This document shows, one piece after another, positions 1 through 10,064 of a stretch of 64,000 bases of DNA. The notes beneath the pieces were generated by a model. That model was not told where the DNA came from and searched no databases. It was given only the letters and a program-made list of their open reading frames with translations. Position numbers and translations under genes: made by a program. The DNA is from Bretschneidera sinensis (lineage: Eukaryota > Streptophyta > Magnoliopsida > Brassicales > Akaniaceae). Location: contig CM043698.1 of assembly GCA_023935145.1 (NCBI GenBank), forward strand, positions 15,999,001-16,063,000, given 5' to 3'. Within the stretch, counting starts at the first letter, position 1; each line of letters begins with the position of its first letter.

Positions 1-1111
1 GCTACTGTAGGTCGACACGTCGTGAACGTTTTGAATGATAAATTGGTAATTATGAGTTGTTTGTCTCTGGTGAAAATGTTGCTTCGCTAAAATTAGCCGC
101 ATGCGATACCGTTTAGGGTAGTTTTGGGATTTCGTAAAACTGTGAAAGCGAACCCTAGTGGGACTGGCCGACCAAGGGAGACTTATTTGAAAATATTAGT
201 CCACGCGTGGAGAGAGAGCGTGGTCTCCACTCAATTGTGGTGTCTTTTCTCCCTGTACCTTGTTTGCTTTTTATAATTTTTTTAACCTGTTTTATAAAAT
301 AATTTGGACGGAGAGAATAACTCCTTTATCAAATATTAGATTTGCACTAAAATTTATAATAATACTTTTAATTAAAGTTAGATACACGATTTAACTTTTA
401 AAATATAATTATTATTATATATTATTTTTACAAATTTTTTATAATACAAAATATTTTATTAATTATACTGATTCTTTATCTCTCTAATTCTTTACCCACT
501 TCACTTTTACGACAAAACTTTTATTCCTCCACTATCTTTCTTTTTTCTTCTCAATTTTTCCTTTGATTTTTGTTAAAGGCATGAAAATTTGAAGAAAGAA
601 ATAAATTCAAAAAGAAAAGTTTTAACTAAAAATGAATAGGTAAAGAGATAGAAATGAATAATGAGTAATTAATAAAATATCTTGTATTATGAAAACTTGT
701 AAAAAGAATATATATGATAGTAACTGTATTTCAAAAGTCGAATTGAGTATTTTAACTTTAATTAAGGGTATTATTGTAAGATTTTAAAAAAATAATAGAG
801 TACTAATAACCATTTGAAGAGTGTCAATATCATTATCCAAAATAATAGTACGTGAGCATCTTCAAATGTGATCCAAACAAAAACTTACCTTAAATCACCA
901 CACTAAAGATTCGAAATATTGAACTGAAAATTTTGGATAAAAATAACAAATCCCGACTATCAATAAATTTGTTAATGTTTTTGATTGTTTTTCATAAAAA
1001 TTTGAAGGTTATTATTGAAACCCTCTCAAATAAATTTGACATAAGATATTTATATTGTTAATGTTCAATTATCTTAAAAAATATATAAAATAAAATGGAT
1101 TGCAATCTTTT

Positions 1112-1256
1112 CCATTTAAAAATTGAAATAGAGGTCAAGTTCATGGTGAGATTGAATGCTATATTGACAAATATGAATTTAAATATTTTACATTTAATGA
1201 TGTGATATTCAATCTCTACGTGAACTTGACTCCATTGCAGTTTTCAAATGGAGAGA
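1112..1256. repeat. Foldback element with ~45-base arms
   Basis: The sequence beginning CCATTT near 1118 and reading into GGTCAAGTTCA and GATTGAAT reappears as its reverse complement at about 1210-1253. The arms are roughly 45 bases, with mismatches, around a ~50-base AT-rich loop. It could be a small MITE remnant or a miRNA-like hairpin. No target duplication is obvious. Confidence 0.55.
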
Positions 1257-1407
1257 AATTATCAACACTGCAGAGAAAATGTGTGCATTGATTTCTTAAC
1301 CAACTTGAAAAGTTGATGGTTCTACCCATACGAGTGTTTTCACTAATTAATATTTCAACAGTTATGAAAACTATTTTTATGACGAAAAATTCTTATCTAA
1401 CTCAGGT

Positions 1408-1528
1408 ACATGAAAGATACACAGCACAATGATCTATCTCACGATTGAATGAAAATAGAATGTTTTTTTTTCTCTTCTTATACCATTCAAAAGTAAGATA
1501 AATCATTGTATCATATATCTCTCGTGAA
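1408..1528. repeat. Second foldback element with ~38-base imperfect arms
   Basis: The stretch around CACAATGATCTATCTCACGA (about 1415-1450) pairs imperfectly with the reverse complement of 1488-1528, which carries AATCATTGTATCATATATCT and CTCGTG. The loop is T-rich. Its size resembles the foldback 150 bases upstream, but the sequence differs. It is probably a MITE remnant. Confidence 0.45.
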
Positions 1529-2298
1529 ACTATGCTAAACAATAATTTTTCCTTTTTTTTTTCATGACTGATGCCATGGGTTCAATTCCTCAAAAGACTC
1601 ATATGATATGAATTATTTTCCTTTATCTTCGTATTCCAAAAAAAGAAGTTAAATTACACTTCAACGCTATTCTATTTCACTTTTATGTTTAGAAATGACA
1701 AAAGGTAAAACAAAACAAAAATTTACTTTTAATTTTGATATCATATTGATTACATATACTGATTATTTAAAATTAAAATTTATTTCATGTAAATCAATCA
1801 AGTAAAAAAAAATTTGTTAAGGAAAAAAGTCAAAAAAAAGGCGCTGTAAAAATAAAATGAAAATGAAACACCCCATAAAGAAAGTCCACGCGCTTGAAAT
1901 GCTCAATGGTGATATTCCTTCCGTCCTTATATCATCAACCCTAGTATGACCAATCCCTTAACCTCCACCTATATTAGTCCTTAGATGGAGAAACAGGCAC
2001 ACCAAATCAAACTCAAAACCAACAAACAACTTCTTATTTTTTTTCAAATTATTTATTTAATATCCAAAGCGATTAAACAGCAAGCTTCATCATCTACAAG
2101 TACTACAAAAATACAAAAACACAATGCTTCCTCTCCGGTTCCTGTCTCAGTTCTCATTCTTATAAGCCCACAGTCACCAACGCCAAGAACGAATTATTCC
2201 TCAAAACAGTTTTCTCTTCTCTGTTAATTAATTAAGCTTAATCTCTCTCTCTCTCTCTTTCTTTCTGCGGTCTGTATATTATTATTGATTAATTAAGT

Positions 2299-5200
2299 AT
2301 GCAGCCTTGTAGCGGAGAAATGCAAGCAATGAACTCTCTGTTAAACCCATCTCAAATCCCTCTCCAAGAACAACAACAACATTCCCAGATCCAACACCAA
2401 CACTCCGATCCCACATCGCATGACGATTTCCTGGAGCAAATGTTCTCTACCCTTCCTTCCTGTTCATGGGCAGACCCCACCATCAAGTCCTCATCATCCC
2501 CCTGGGACCCACGAGTACCTTACGAAACGGCGTCTGAGAACGTCGGCTTCCACGCCACCCAGTTCCCCGATGAATCCGCCGCCATCCTCACCTCTAAGCT
2601 CAGGCAGCACCAGATCAGCGATGGGTCCCACTCGCCTGTATCCGTAGCAGCAAAGATGATGATGCAGCAGCAGCAGGTGATGATGATGCCTTTGTCCCTC
2701 GGGAGCGACCGTCCCCAGAACGACGTCGTTGACGGCACCTCTTCCTTCAAGTCTCCTAACAATCATCAGGTGACTGAATCGTCATTTCTTTTTCCTAATT
2801 TGTTGTTGGGTGTCATTTGATTTAATTTTGTCTGAATATGGAGGGTGATTTTGTAATTTTTCTGCAGGGAAGAGAGGGTTCGGTGCAAGCTCTGTATAAT
2901 GGATTCAGTGCTGGTCAGGCACCCAAACAACCCCAGCATTTTCAGCATCCTCAGGCATCTCTTCTCTTTCTTTCTTCCCTCTCACTCTTATTTACGTTTG
3001 ATTATATTATTATTGCGATTATTTTGTTTTGTTTTTTAAATAAATAAATAAATGTTGGTTTAATTTTTTGCAGGCACCAAATTTTGGGGCTCACGATGCA
3101 GTGATGAATCAAGCTCAAGTTCAAGTTCAAGCAAGTGGCTCGACCGGTGGAGTACCTGCTCAGCCTAGACAGAGAGTCCGTGCCAGGAGAGGTCAAGCCA
3201 CTGACCCTCACAGCATCGCTGAAAGAGTATGCTTGTTTGTTTGTTTTTTTTTGTTGTTTGGCTGCTGAGAAAGTTGAGGAAAATGACAGAAATAATAATC
3301 GGATGCCTTTTTTCTTCTTCATGTTTTTGTGTTTGGCAGTTACGGAGAGAGAGAATTGCAGAAAGAATGAAAGCACTACAAGAACTGGTCCCCAATGCCA
3401 ACAAGGTATATTAGCTGAGATAATTAATTAAACTCATTTAATCTTTCGTGTTTTTTACGTAAAAATTAAAAAACAAAATTAAGCAAATAATTATACTTAA
3501 TGGAAATAATTAACTGATAATTAAACCTAAAACCGATAATAGTTTTATCATTTCATCTATGAAGAAGCTTCTCAGCTCCCAGCTCTTCCCGTAACTTCCG
3601 CTCAAGATTTCATTGTCGTGGTTTTTGTGTAATTTCTCTAGTGATTGTGAGGGAAATTTTGGTCAATATAGTTAGAATTCCACTGTTAAGTGAGTCATAG
3701 TGGACATGTGTTGATAGGTAAGTGGTTGTTTTTAATCGTAATGTCACTGTCATGTGAGTGCATCTTTCCGTGCGTACTTTGGAAAGTAGAGGCAAAGTTG
3801 GTCTCCGAACCCGAGGACCGACTGTGCGGGCAGCGAATGGATCGCGATGTGTTTTTTTTGGGCACCAACTTTTGTTAATCTTTTTAATTATTAATATTTA
3901 TTACGTTTTAATATTAACGTTAAATAAATCTAAAAATTGTTGTGTGATCTGTTTTGGGGGGGGGGGGGGTTGTGGAATGACAGACAGACAAGGCTTCAAT
4001 GCTGGATGAGATCATCGACTATGTCAAGTTCCTCCAGCTCCAAGTCAAGGTTCTTCTCTCTCTCTCTCTCTCTCTCTTCTTTTTATTCTGTTACTGATTT
4101 TTTTTATAAGTAATTAATTTAGTACTAATTAATAAACAAAGAAAGTATTCTCTTTTCCTTGGGTTGACATTGTTTTAAGGATAATCATTGTTTAATCCTG
4201 TTGTATGTTATGGGCTCCAGCAATTATAATTTCTTTTCTTCTCATGGGTACATAATGCAACAGGTTCTGAGCATGAGCAGATTGGGCGGTGCAGCTGCTG
4301 TTGCTCCTCTTGTTGCTGATATGTACTCGGAGGTAATTATCATGTTAGATATCATGTACGTGTGACTTGTCCACATAAAATATAAAATAATTTAATGGGG
4401 GTTATATATATATATATATGTTATTTAAATTCAAAATTCATAAATTTAAGATATTGAGTTATATTAATATTTTTACATATATGTTAAACTTTTATTCATT
4501 TAATCTTTTATCATGTGAAATGCATTCAATTTTTTTTTAGTGATAATTGAATATGTAAATGACGTGTAAGTGATTTATAAATGTAACAAATAAAAACTAA
4601 TTATGAAATATAATTTAAAATGTAAAAAAAAGTTCTTATGTGCTTATCTTTAATCATCCACAAAACAGCCCCCACCTTCATTAGCCCAATTCTCATCACC
4701 ACAAAACGACAAAACAAGAGCAGCACGCGTGCCCACTTTCACAGATTCCTCCGTCTTTCTCTCTCTTAACCTTTTCATTACCAGAGAACTCTCTTTCGTC
4801 TTTATCTGTCTCTTGTTTTTTAAAGAAAAATAAGTTTTCACTACGCTTTCTCTCTCTCTCTCTCTCTCTCTTTAATAAATACAAGTTGACAATGTTCTTT
4901 TTGTTTGTCTTTACGTGTATGTAGGGAGGTGGTGGTGACTGTATTCAAGCGACCGCCGACGGTGGGTCCCACGGGAGAAAGGGTAACGGCACCCAGGCGA
5001 CGTCGTCTAACGACAGCCTAACGGTGACGGAGAATCAAGTGGCCAAGCTCATGGAGGACGACATGGGATCCGCCATGCAGTACCTGCAAGGCAAGGGCCT
5101 TTGCCTCATGCCCATTTCCCTCGCGACCGCGATATCGACGGCCACGTGTCACTCCAGGAACCCAATGATGAGCAACGCGAATCCCAACCACAACCCACTT

Positions 5201-5329
5201 CTTCAATCCAACGGTGGTGAAGGGCCGTCTTCGCCTAGCATGTCCGTGTTGACCGTTCAGTCAGCTACGATGGGTAACGCCGGTGGTGACGGCTCCGTCA
5301 AGGATGCTGCCTCCGTTTCCAAGCCGTGA
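2299..5329 (+). CDS. LRL: bHLH transcription factor, LRL (LJRHL1-like) subgroup
   Basis: Seven exons can be joined in frame: 2299-2769, 2868-2954, 3074-3226, 3340-3405, 3984-4049, 4264-4332 and 4925-5329. They encode 438 residues and every junction is phase 0. The basic region and helix 1 span exons 3-4 (residues about 224-259, with DPHSIAER then [18 protein letters not shown]). Loop and helix 2 are in exon 5 ([20 protein letters not shown]). The C-terminal half keeps the subgroup signature [20 protein letters not shown] and an [12 protein letters not shown] block. H-E-R type contacts in the basic region predict E-box/G-box binding. Related Arabidopsis and Lotus proteins promote root-hair growth. 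The N-terminus is Q/H-rich with a Met/Gln run. Intron 2 begins GC rather than GT. Intron 4 has a long G run about 15 bases before its acceptor. The start was chosen because it is the first ATG of the family-like frame. Confidence 0.93.
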
Positions 5330-6149
5330 TAACGGCGTTGACTGATTGATAGACCTTTGGGTTTTGTTTTTAGAGAGAGGAAAAGTGACGTGGATCCCCA
5401 TCTAAAGTCTACGAAAATAAGGCTGTCTTTTACTCCATAGCTTGTAAGCGTCTTCAGACGACGCCGTATTTGCGTAGACTTTGGCTTAAGCTAACTTGGA
5501 CGACAGTTCTAAGTACCAACAGCAAACAACAAAATCAACCAAATCCCTAGAACAACCCTTTTATTCTAGTAATATTGTCTTTCTCTTTGGTTTAGGTTCT
5601 GTATTTTAATTTTTAATATTATTTCTTTGCTTTTTTAAAGTCCAATTTCGTTGTGGCTGTGTAATATCAAATGGGAGCATTTTATATTATTACTATTAAA
5701 TCATAGTTTATAGTAATTAAATTTTTAATGATTACGGAATTACTATGCAAAAAAATATGGGTCTCTCTCTCACTGAAAAGAGTGGCAGCTTTGATTTACT
5801 TTTAGTTGCGTCTGGTTCACTAAAAAGGTTTTTTTTTTTTTAAATTTTCTGTTTTACTTTGTTAAGTTACAAAAGTGTGCATTACTTTAGAGAAAGAATC
5901 AATCAAAGGCAAAAATGTGGATTACATTTTAAGTCAACGGCTTGCGTCTCTTCTCTTTCTTTCGATCAAAGATAAACAAAAAAGCATTGCTAAAGCCATC
6001 GCTCAAAAATGAATTTTGGTTGCGTAAAGGTTCGCACAAAATGATTTTTATTTTATTTTCTTTTAACTTTTTTTATTATTGTTTTCATAAGCGAGATCAT
6101 TTTGTGACCTCCACATATTTCATCATGTATATCGTTAGTTGAGTTAGCA
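5330..6149. other. 3' flank of the LRL gene, AT-rich
   Basis: The first few hundred bases are probably the 3' untranslated region of the bHLH transcript, with T-rich segments around 5580-5660. No clear gene or repeat was seen before the 9-bp direct repeat at 6150-6158 that opens the nested transposon block. Confidence 0.5.
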
Positions 6150-6158
6150 AAAATTGAA

Positions 6159-6335
6159 GCGTAAATGATTATTTTGGTCCTTAAGGTTTGAATCTAATAA
6201 TAATTGAGTTTTTGTGATTTCAATTTAAACAATCGAGTTTTTAACTTGTCAAAATCATAACAATTGAGTCTCAAAACCATAATGTTGTGAAGAAAACTAA
6301 CCGAATACGTATGAAATACCAAAATTGTCTCTACT
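6159..6335 (+). repeat. Left terminal inverted repeat of the Mutator-like element
   Basis: The end begins GCGTAAATGATTATTTTGG and is homologous, in reverse complement, to the right end at 24018-24195 at roughly 75-80% by eye. The preceding 9 bases equal the 9 bases after the right end. Confidence 0.65.
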
Positions 6336-6352
6336 ACCTTCTATTCTCCTTC

Positions 6353-6946
6353 TGTTGATGCCAAAAATGAGTGTTGCTGAGTTGGATGTTTAGCCTGTAG
6401 AAGTACCTGCACAGAGAAAGGGAGATTAGCTATTGGGGTCGACGGAGGGGATGCCTCCGAGGATGCTCCGATGCTTAAGTTAGCAAAAGCTCAAGGTTGT
6501 ATGTGTTTAAAGCTGAAAAGCTCTCTCCCTTTTGGACCACTTACCAAGTCCTTTTATAGAGTTTCGGAGGCGGTGATATTCGGAGGCGGTAGTGGGTCGG
6601 GGCGGCTGTGACAGGATACCCCAACTGGGTTGGGTAATGATGCCTATGAGGCCCAGCTAGGAAGCTGAGAACCGTTCAGTAGGGCTTTTGCCTTGTTGGC
6701 TTACTTCAGAGCCGTCTATGCGTAAGACGGTGTTTAGATCTGACGTCCCAACTTGGTTGGGTAATGATGATTCGGAGGGCGGTGGTGACGTGGAGGCCCA
6801 GCTGGGGCTAAGATGTCCCTGAGGGCGGTCATGACCTGGAGATCCAACTGTCTGGGCCTGAATTGTCCGCGTGTCTCTTTGAATTCTGGGATCACGATGA
6901 TCCACGTGTCCTCCTCCTATTGGAGTGTCATATTTTGGTAGTATCA
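6353..6946 (-). repeat. 3' LTR of the Tat element
   Basis: This 594-base copy lacks the 47-bp tandem segment present in the other LTR around 18275. Substitutions relative to the 5' LTR are near 6538, 6710, 6770 and 6871, all transitions. Confidence 0.93.
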
Positions 6947-6963
6947 GAGGCCCCCCACTTCCA
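6947..6963 (-). other. Polypurine tract of the Tat element
   Basis: On the minus strand GGAAGTGGGGGGCCTC lies immediately before the TGATAC start of the 3' LTR. This is the expected plus-strand priming site for reverse transcription. Confidence 0.8.
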
Positions 6964-7070
6964 TAAGTGCGACATTGTGGTTAAGGAAGTAGCAGAACTA
7001 GGTTGGCGTTAGATCCTCTACGGAGGCGTGAAGTCTGGTCAATATTTGGCCCAAGGCAAGAGAGAATAGA

Positions 7071-9575
7071 CCGAGGGCTTGTGGAGCGACTCCTCCTTTC
7101 GGCCAAGAACACCAGGGGTCCAAGGACAAGTGGGGCAAACCATTTTTAGAAAATAAAGGGCCGAGGACCAGTGGAGCAATCCATCTCCTCGGCCAAGAAT
7201 ACCATGGGTCCGAGGACTAGTGGAACGATTCATCTCCTCGGACCTTGAAGAGAAGGGGCCGAGGACAAGTGGAGCAATCCATCTCCTCGGCCAAGAAGAC
7301 CATGGGTCCGAGGACTAGTGGAGCAATCCATCTCCTCGGACCTTGAAGAGAATGGGCCGAGGACCAATGGAGCAATCCATCTCCTCGGACCTTGAAGAGA
7401 ATGGGCCGAGGACCAATGGAGCAATCCATCTCCTCGGCCAAGAAGACCATGGGTCCGAGGACTAGTGGAGCAATCCATCTCCTCAGACCTTGAAGAGAAT
7501 GGGCCGAGGACCAGTGGAGCAATCCATCTCCTCGGCCAAGAATACCCTGGGTCCGAGGACTAGTGGAGCAATCCATCTCCTCGGACCTTGAAGAGAATGG
7601 GCCGAGGACCAGTGGAGCAATCCATCTCCTCGGCCAGGAAGACCATGGGTCCGAGGACTAGTGCAGCAATCCATCTCCTCGGACCTTGAAGAGAATGGGC
7701 CGAGGACCAGTGGAGCAATCCATCTCCTCGGCCAAGAAGACCATGGGTCCGAGGACTAGTGGAGCAATCCATCTCCTCGGACCTTGAAGAGAATAGGCCG
7801 AGGACCAGTGGAGCAATCCATCTCCTCGGCCAAGAATACCCTGGGTCCGAGGACTAGTGGAGCAATCCATCTCCTCGGACCTTGAAGAGAATGGGCCGAG
7901 GACCAGTGGAGCAATCCAACTCCTCGGTCCTTGAAGAGAATGGGCCGAGGACCAGTGGAGCAATCCATCTCCTCGGCCAAGAATACCATGGGTCCGAGGA
8001 CTAGTGGAGCAATCCATCTCCTCGGACCGTGAAGAGAAGCGGCCGAGGACCAGCGGAGCAATCCATCTCCTCGGCCAAGAATACCGTGGGTCCGAGGACC
8101 AGTGGAGCAATCCATCTCCTCGGACCGTGAAGAGAAGCGGCCGAGGACCAGCGGAACAATCCATCTCCTCGGTCAAGAATACCCTAGGTCCGAGGACTAG
8201 TGGAGCAATCCATCTCCTCGGACCTTGAAGAGAATGGGCCGAGGACCAGTTTAGCAATCAATCTCCTCGGCCAAGAATACCCTGGGTCCGAGGACTAGTG
8301 GAGCAATCCATCTCCTCGGACCTTGAAGAGAATGGGCCGAGGACCAGTGGAGCAATCCATCTCTTCGGCCAAGATGACCATGGGTCCGAGGACTAGTGGA
8401 GCAATCCATCTCCTCGGACCTGGAAGAGAATGGGCCGAGGATCAGTGGGGCAATCCATCTCCTCGGCCAAGAAGACCATGGGTCCGAGGACTAGTGGAGC
8501 AATCCGTCTCCTCGGACCTTGAAGAGAATGGGCCGAGGACCAGCGGAGCAATCCATCTCTTCGGCCAAGAAGACCATGGGTCCGAGGACCAGTGGAGCAA
8601 TCCATCTCCTCGGACCGTGAAGGGAAGCGGCCGAGGACCAGCGGAGCAATCCATTTCCTCGGCCAAGAATACCATGGGTCCGAGGACTAGTGGAGCGATT
8701 CATCTCCTCGGACCTTGAAGAGAAGGGGCCGAGGACCAGTGGGGCAATCCATCTCCTCGGCCAAGAAGACCATGGGTCCGAGGACTAGTGGAGCAATCCA
8801 TCTCCTCGGACCTTGAAGAGAATGGGCCGAGGACTAGTGGAGCAATCCATCTCCTCGGACCTTGAAGAGAATGGGCCGAGGACCAGTGGAGCAATCCATC
8901 TCCTCGGCCAAGAAGACCATGGGTCTGAGGACCAGTGGAGCAATCCATCTCCTCGGCCAAGAAGACCATGGGTCCGAGGACTAGTGGAGCAATCCATCTC
9001 CTCGGATCTTGAAGAGAAGCGGCCGAGGACCAGTGGGGCAATCCATCTCCTCGGCCAAGAAGACCATGGGTCCGAGGACTAGTGGAGCAATCCATCTCCT
9101 CGGACTGTGAAGAGAAGCGGCCGAGGACCAGCGGAGCAATCCATCTCCTCGGCCAAGAAGACCATGGGTCCGAGGACACGTGGAGCAATCCATCTCCTCG
9201 GACCTTGAAGAGAATGGGCCGAGGACCAGTGGAGCAATCCATCTCCTCGTCCAAGATGACCATGGGTCCGAGGACTAGTGGAGCAATCCATCTCCTTGGA
9301 CCTTGAAGAGAATGGGCCGAGGACCAGTGGAGCAATCCATCTCATCGGCCAAGAATACCGTGGGTCCGAGGACCAGTGGAGCAATCCATCTTCTCAGACC
9401 GTGAAGAGAAGTGGCCGAGGACCAGCGGAGCAATCCATCTCCTCGGCCAAGAAGACCATGGGTCCGAGGACTAGTGGAGCAATCCATCTCTTGGGACCTT
9501 GAAGAGAAGCGACCGAGGACCAGTGGGGCAATCTATCTCCTCGGCCAAGAAGACCATGGGTCCGAGGACACGTGG
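7071..9575. repeat. Minisatellite, 49-bp monomers mostly arranged as 98-bp dimers
   Basis: About 50 monomers of 49 bases alternate between type A (ending ACCTTGAAGAGAATGGG) and type B (ending CCAAGAAGACCATGGGT). They share the first 32 bases, which begin CCGAGGAC and end TCCTCGG. These two ends are perfect 7-base inverted repeats around an 18-base spacer, so every monomer can form a hairpin. The A/B alternation breaks where two A units (about 7322-7430, 8780-8870) or two B units (about 8890-8990) are adjacent, as expected from unequal exchange. The edges are degenerate. The overlapping open frames on both strands come from the repeat's composition and are not called as genes. Confidence 0.95.
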
Positions 9576-9822
9576 AACTACGGGAAAGTTTCTCGTGTCT
9601 AGGACGGCGGCTGTGGAGACACGTGGTCTCACCTGGGTGGATGCCGCGTCACGTTACCTTGGAAATTTAAACAGCCGTTTTTAGTGAAAGCGGCGGCCAC
9701 CTCGAGGGACGTAACGTCCCCTGGGAAAGTGTGTTGGTCGTTTGGGAGTTTTAAATTGTCCCCTAGATTCCTGCGACTCCATTAAATGCTCATCGTTGGC
9801 CGTGACACTTCTCCTATATAAG
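9569..9822 (+). promoter_or_regulatory. Putative promoter of the Tat antisense ORF
   Basis: A consensus TATA box, TATATAAG, lies at 9815-9822, about 245 bases before the ORF start codon. Two perfect G-boxes (CACGTG) lie upstream at 9569-9574 and 9620-9625. The first falls at the junction with the last minisatellite unit. This suggests that the plus-strand ORF has its own promoter, independent of the minus-strand LTR promoter. Confidence 0.6.
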
Positions 9823-10064
9823 GGGCTTTGGTTTCTTCTTCTTCCACACACATGCCATAATCTCCTTTTATTTTCAGAAAGTAGCTTTCCTGAGAGCCCT
9901 CGGCCTCGTCCATAGAAGCTTGTGAGTTCTCGTCCTCGTCCCTTCAGGGAGAAGTTTGGTGTGATCGTTGCATTCGCGAGACCTTGGGAGGAAAGCTCTA
10001 GGAGGAATTCAAGTCCGAATCCTTCGGACGTTGGTGAGTTCGCGTTTTCTTTAATTTTCATATC

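Larger units (their letters stand above)
1..2298. other. Intergenic DNA and upstream region of the LRL bHLH gene
   Basis: No coding region is recognised. The first ~250 bases are less AT-rich than the rest, and two foldback repeats (1112-1256, 1408-1528) lie inside. TATA-like strings occur near 1927 and 1971, the second about 330 bases before the bHLH start codon, so transcription probably begins near 2000. A CT-rich run at 2242-2263 lies in the presumed leader. An 80-codon open frame (1985-2227) starts close to or before the likely transcription start. A short upstream ATG near 2124 would give about 13 codons. Neither looks like a conserved protein. Confidence 0.6.

Noticed and set aside
1985..2227. 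80-codon frame in front of the bHLH gene
   Set aside because: It is low complexity, its ATG probably lies at or upstream of the transcription start, and no homology is recognised.
7217..9602. Many overlapping open frames of 60-211 codons on both strands (for example MDCSTSPRTHG-type repeats)
   Set aside because: They are translations of the 49-bp minisatellite in rotating frames, since 98 is not a multiple of 3. They have no leader, domain or stable frame.
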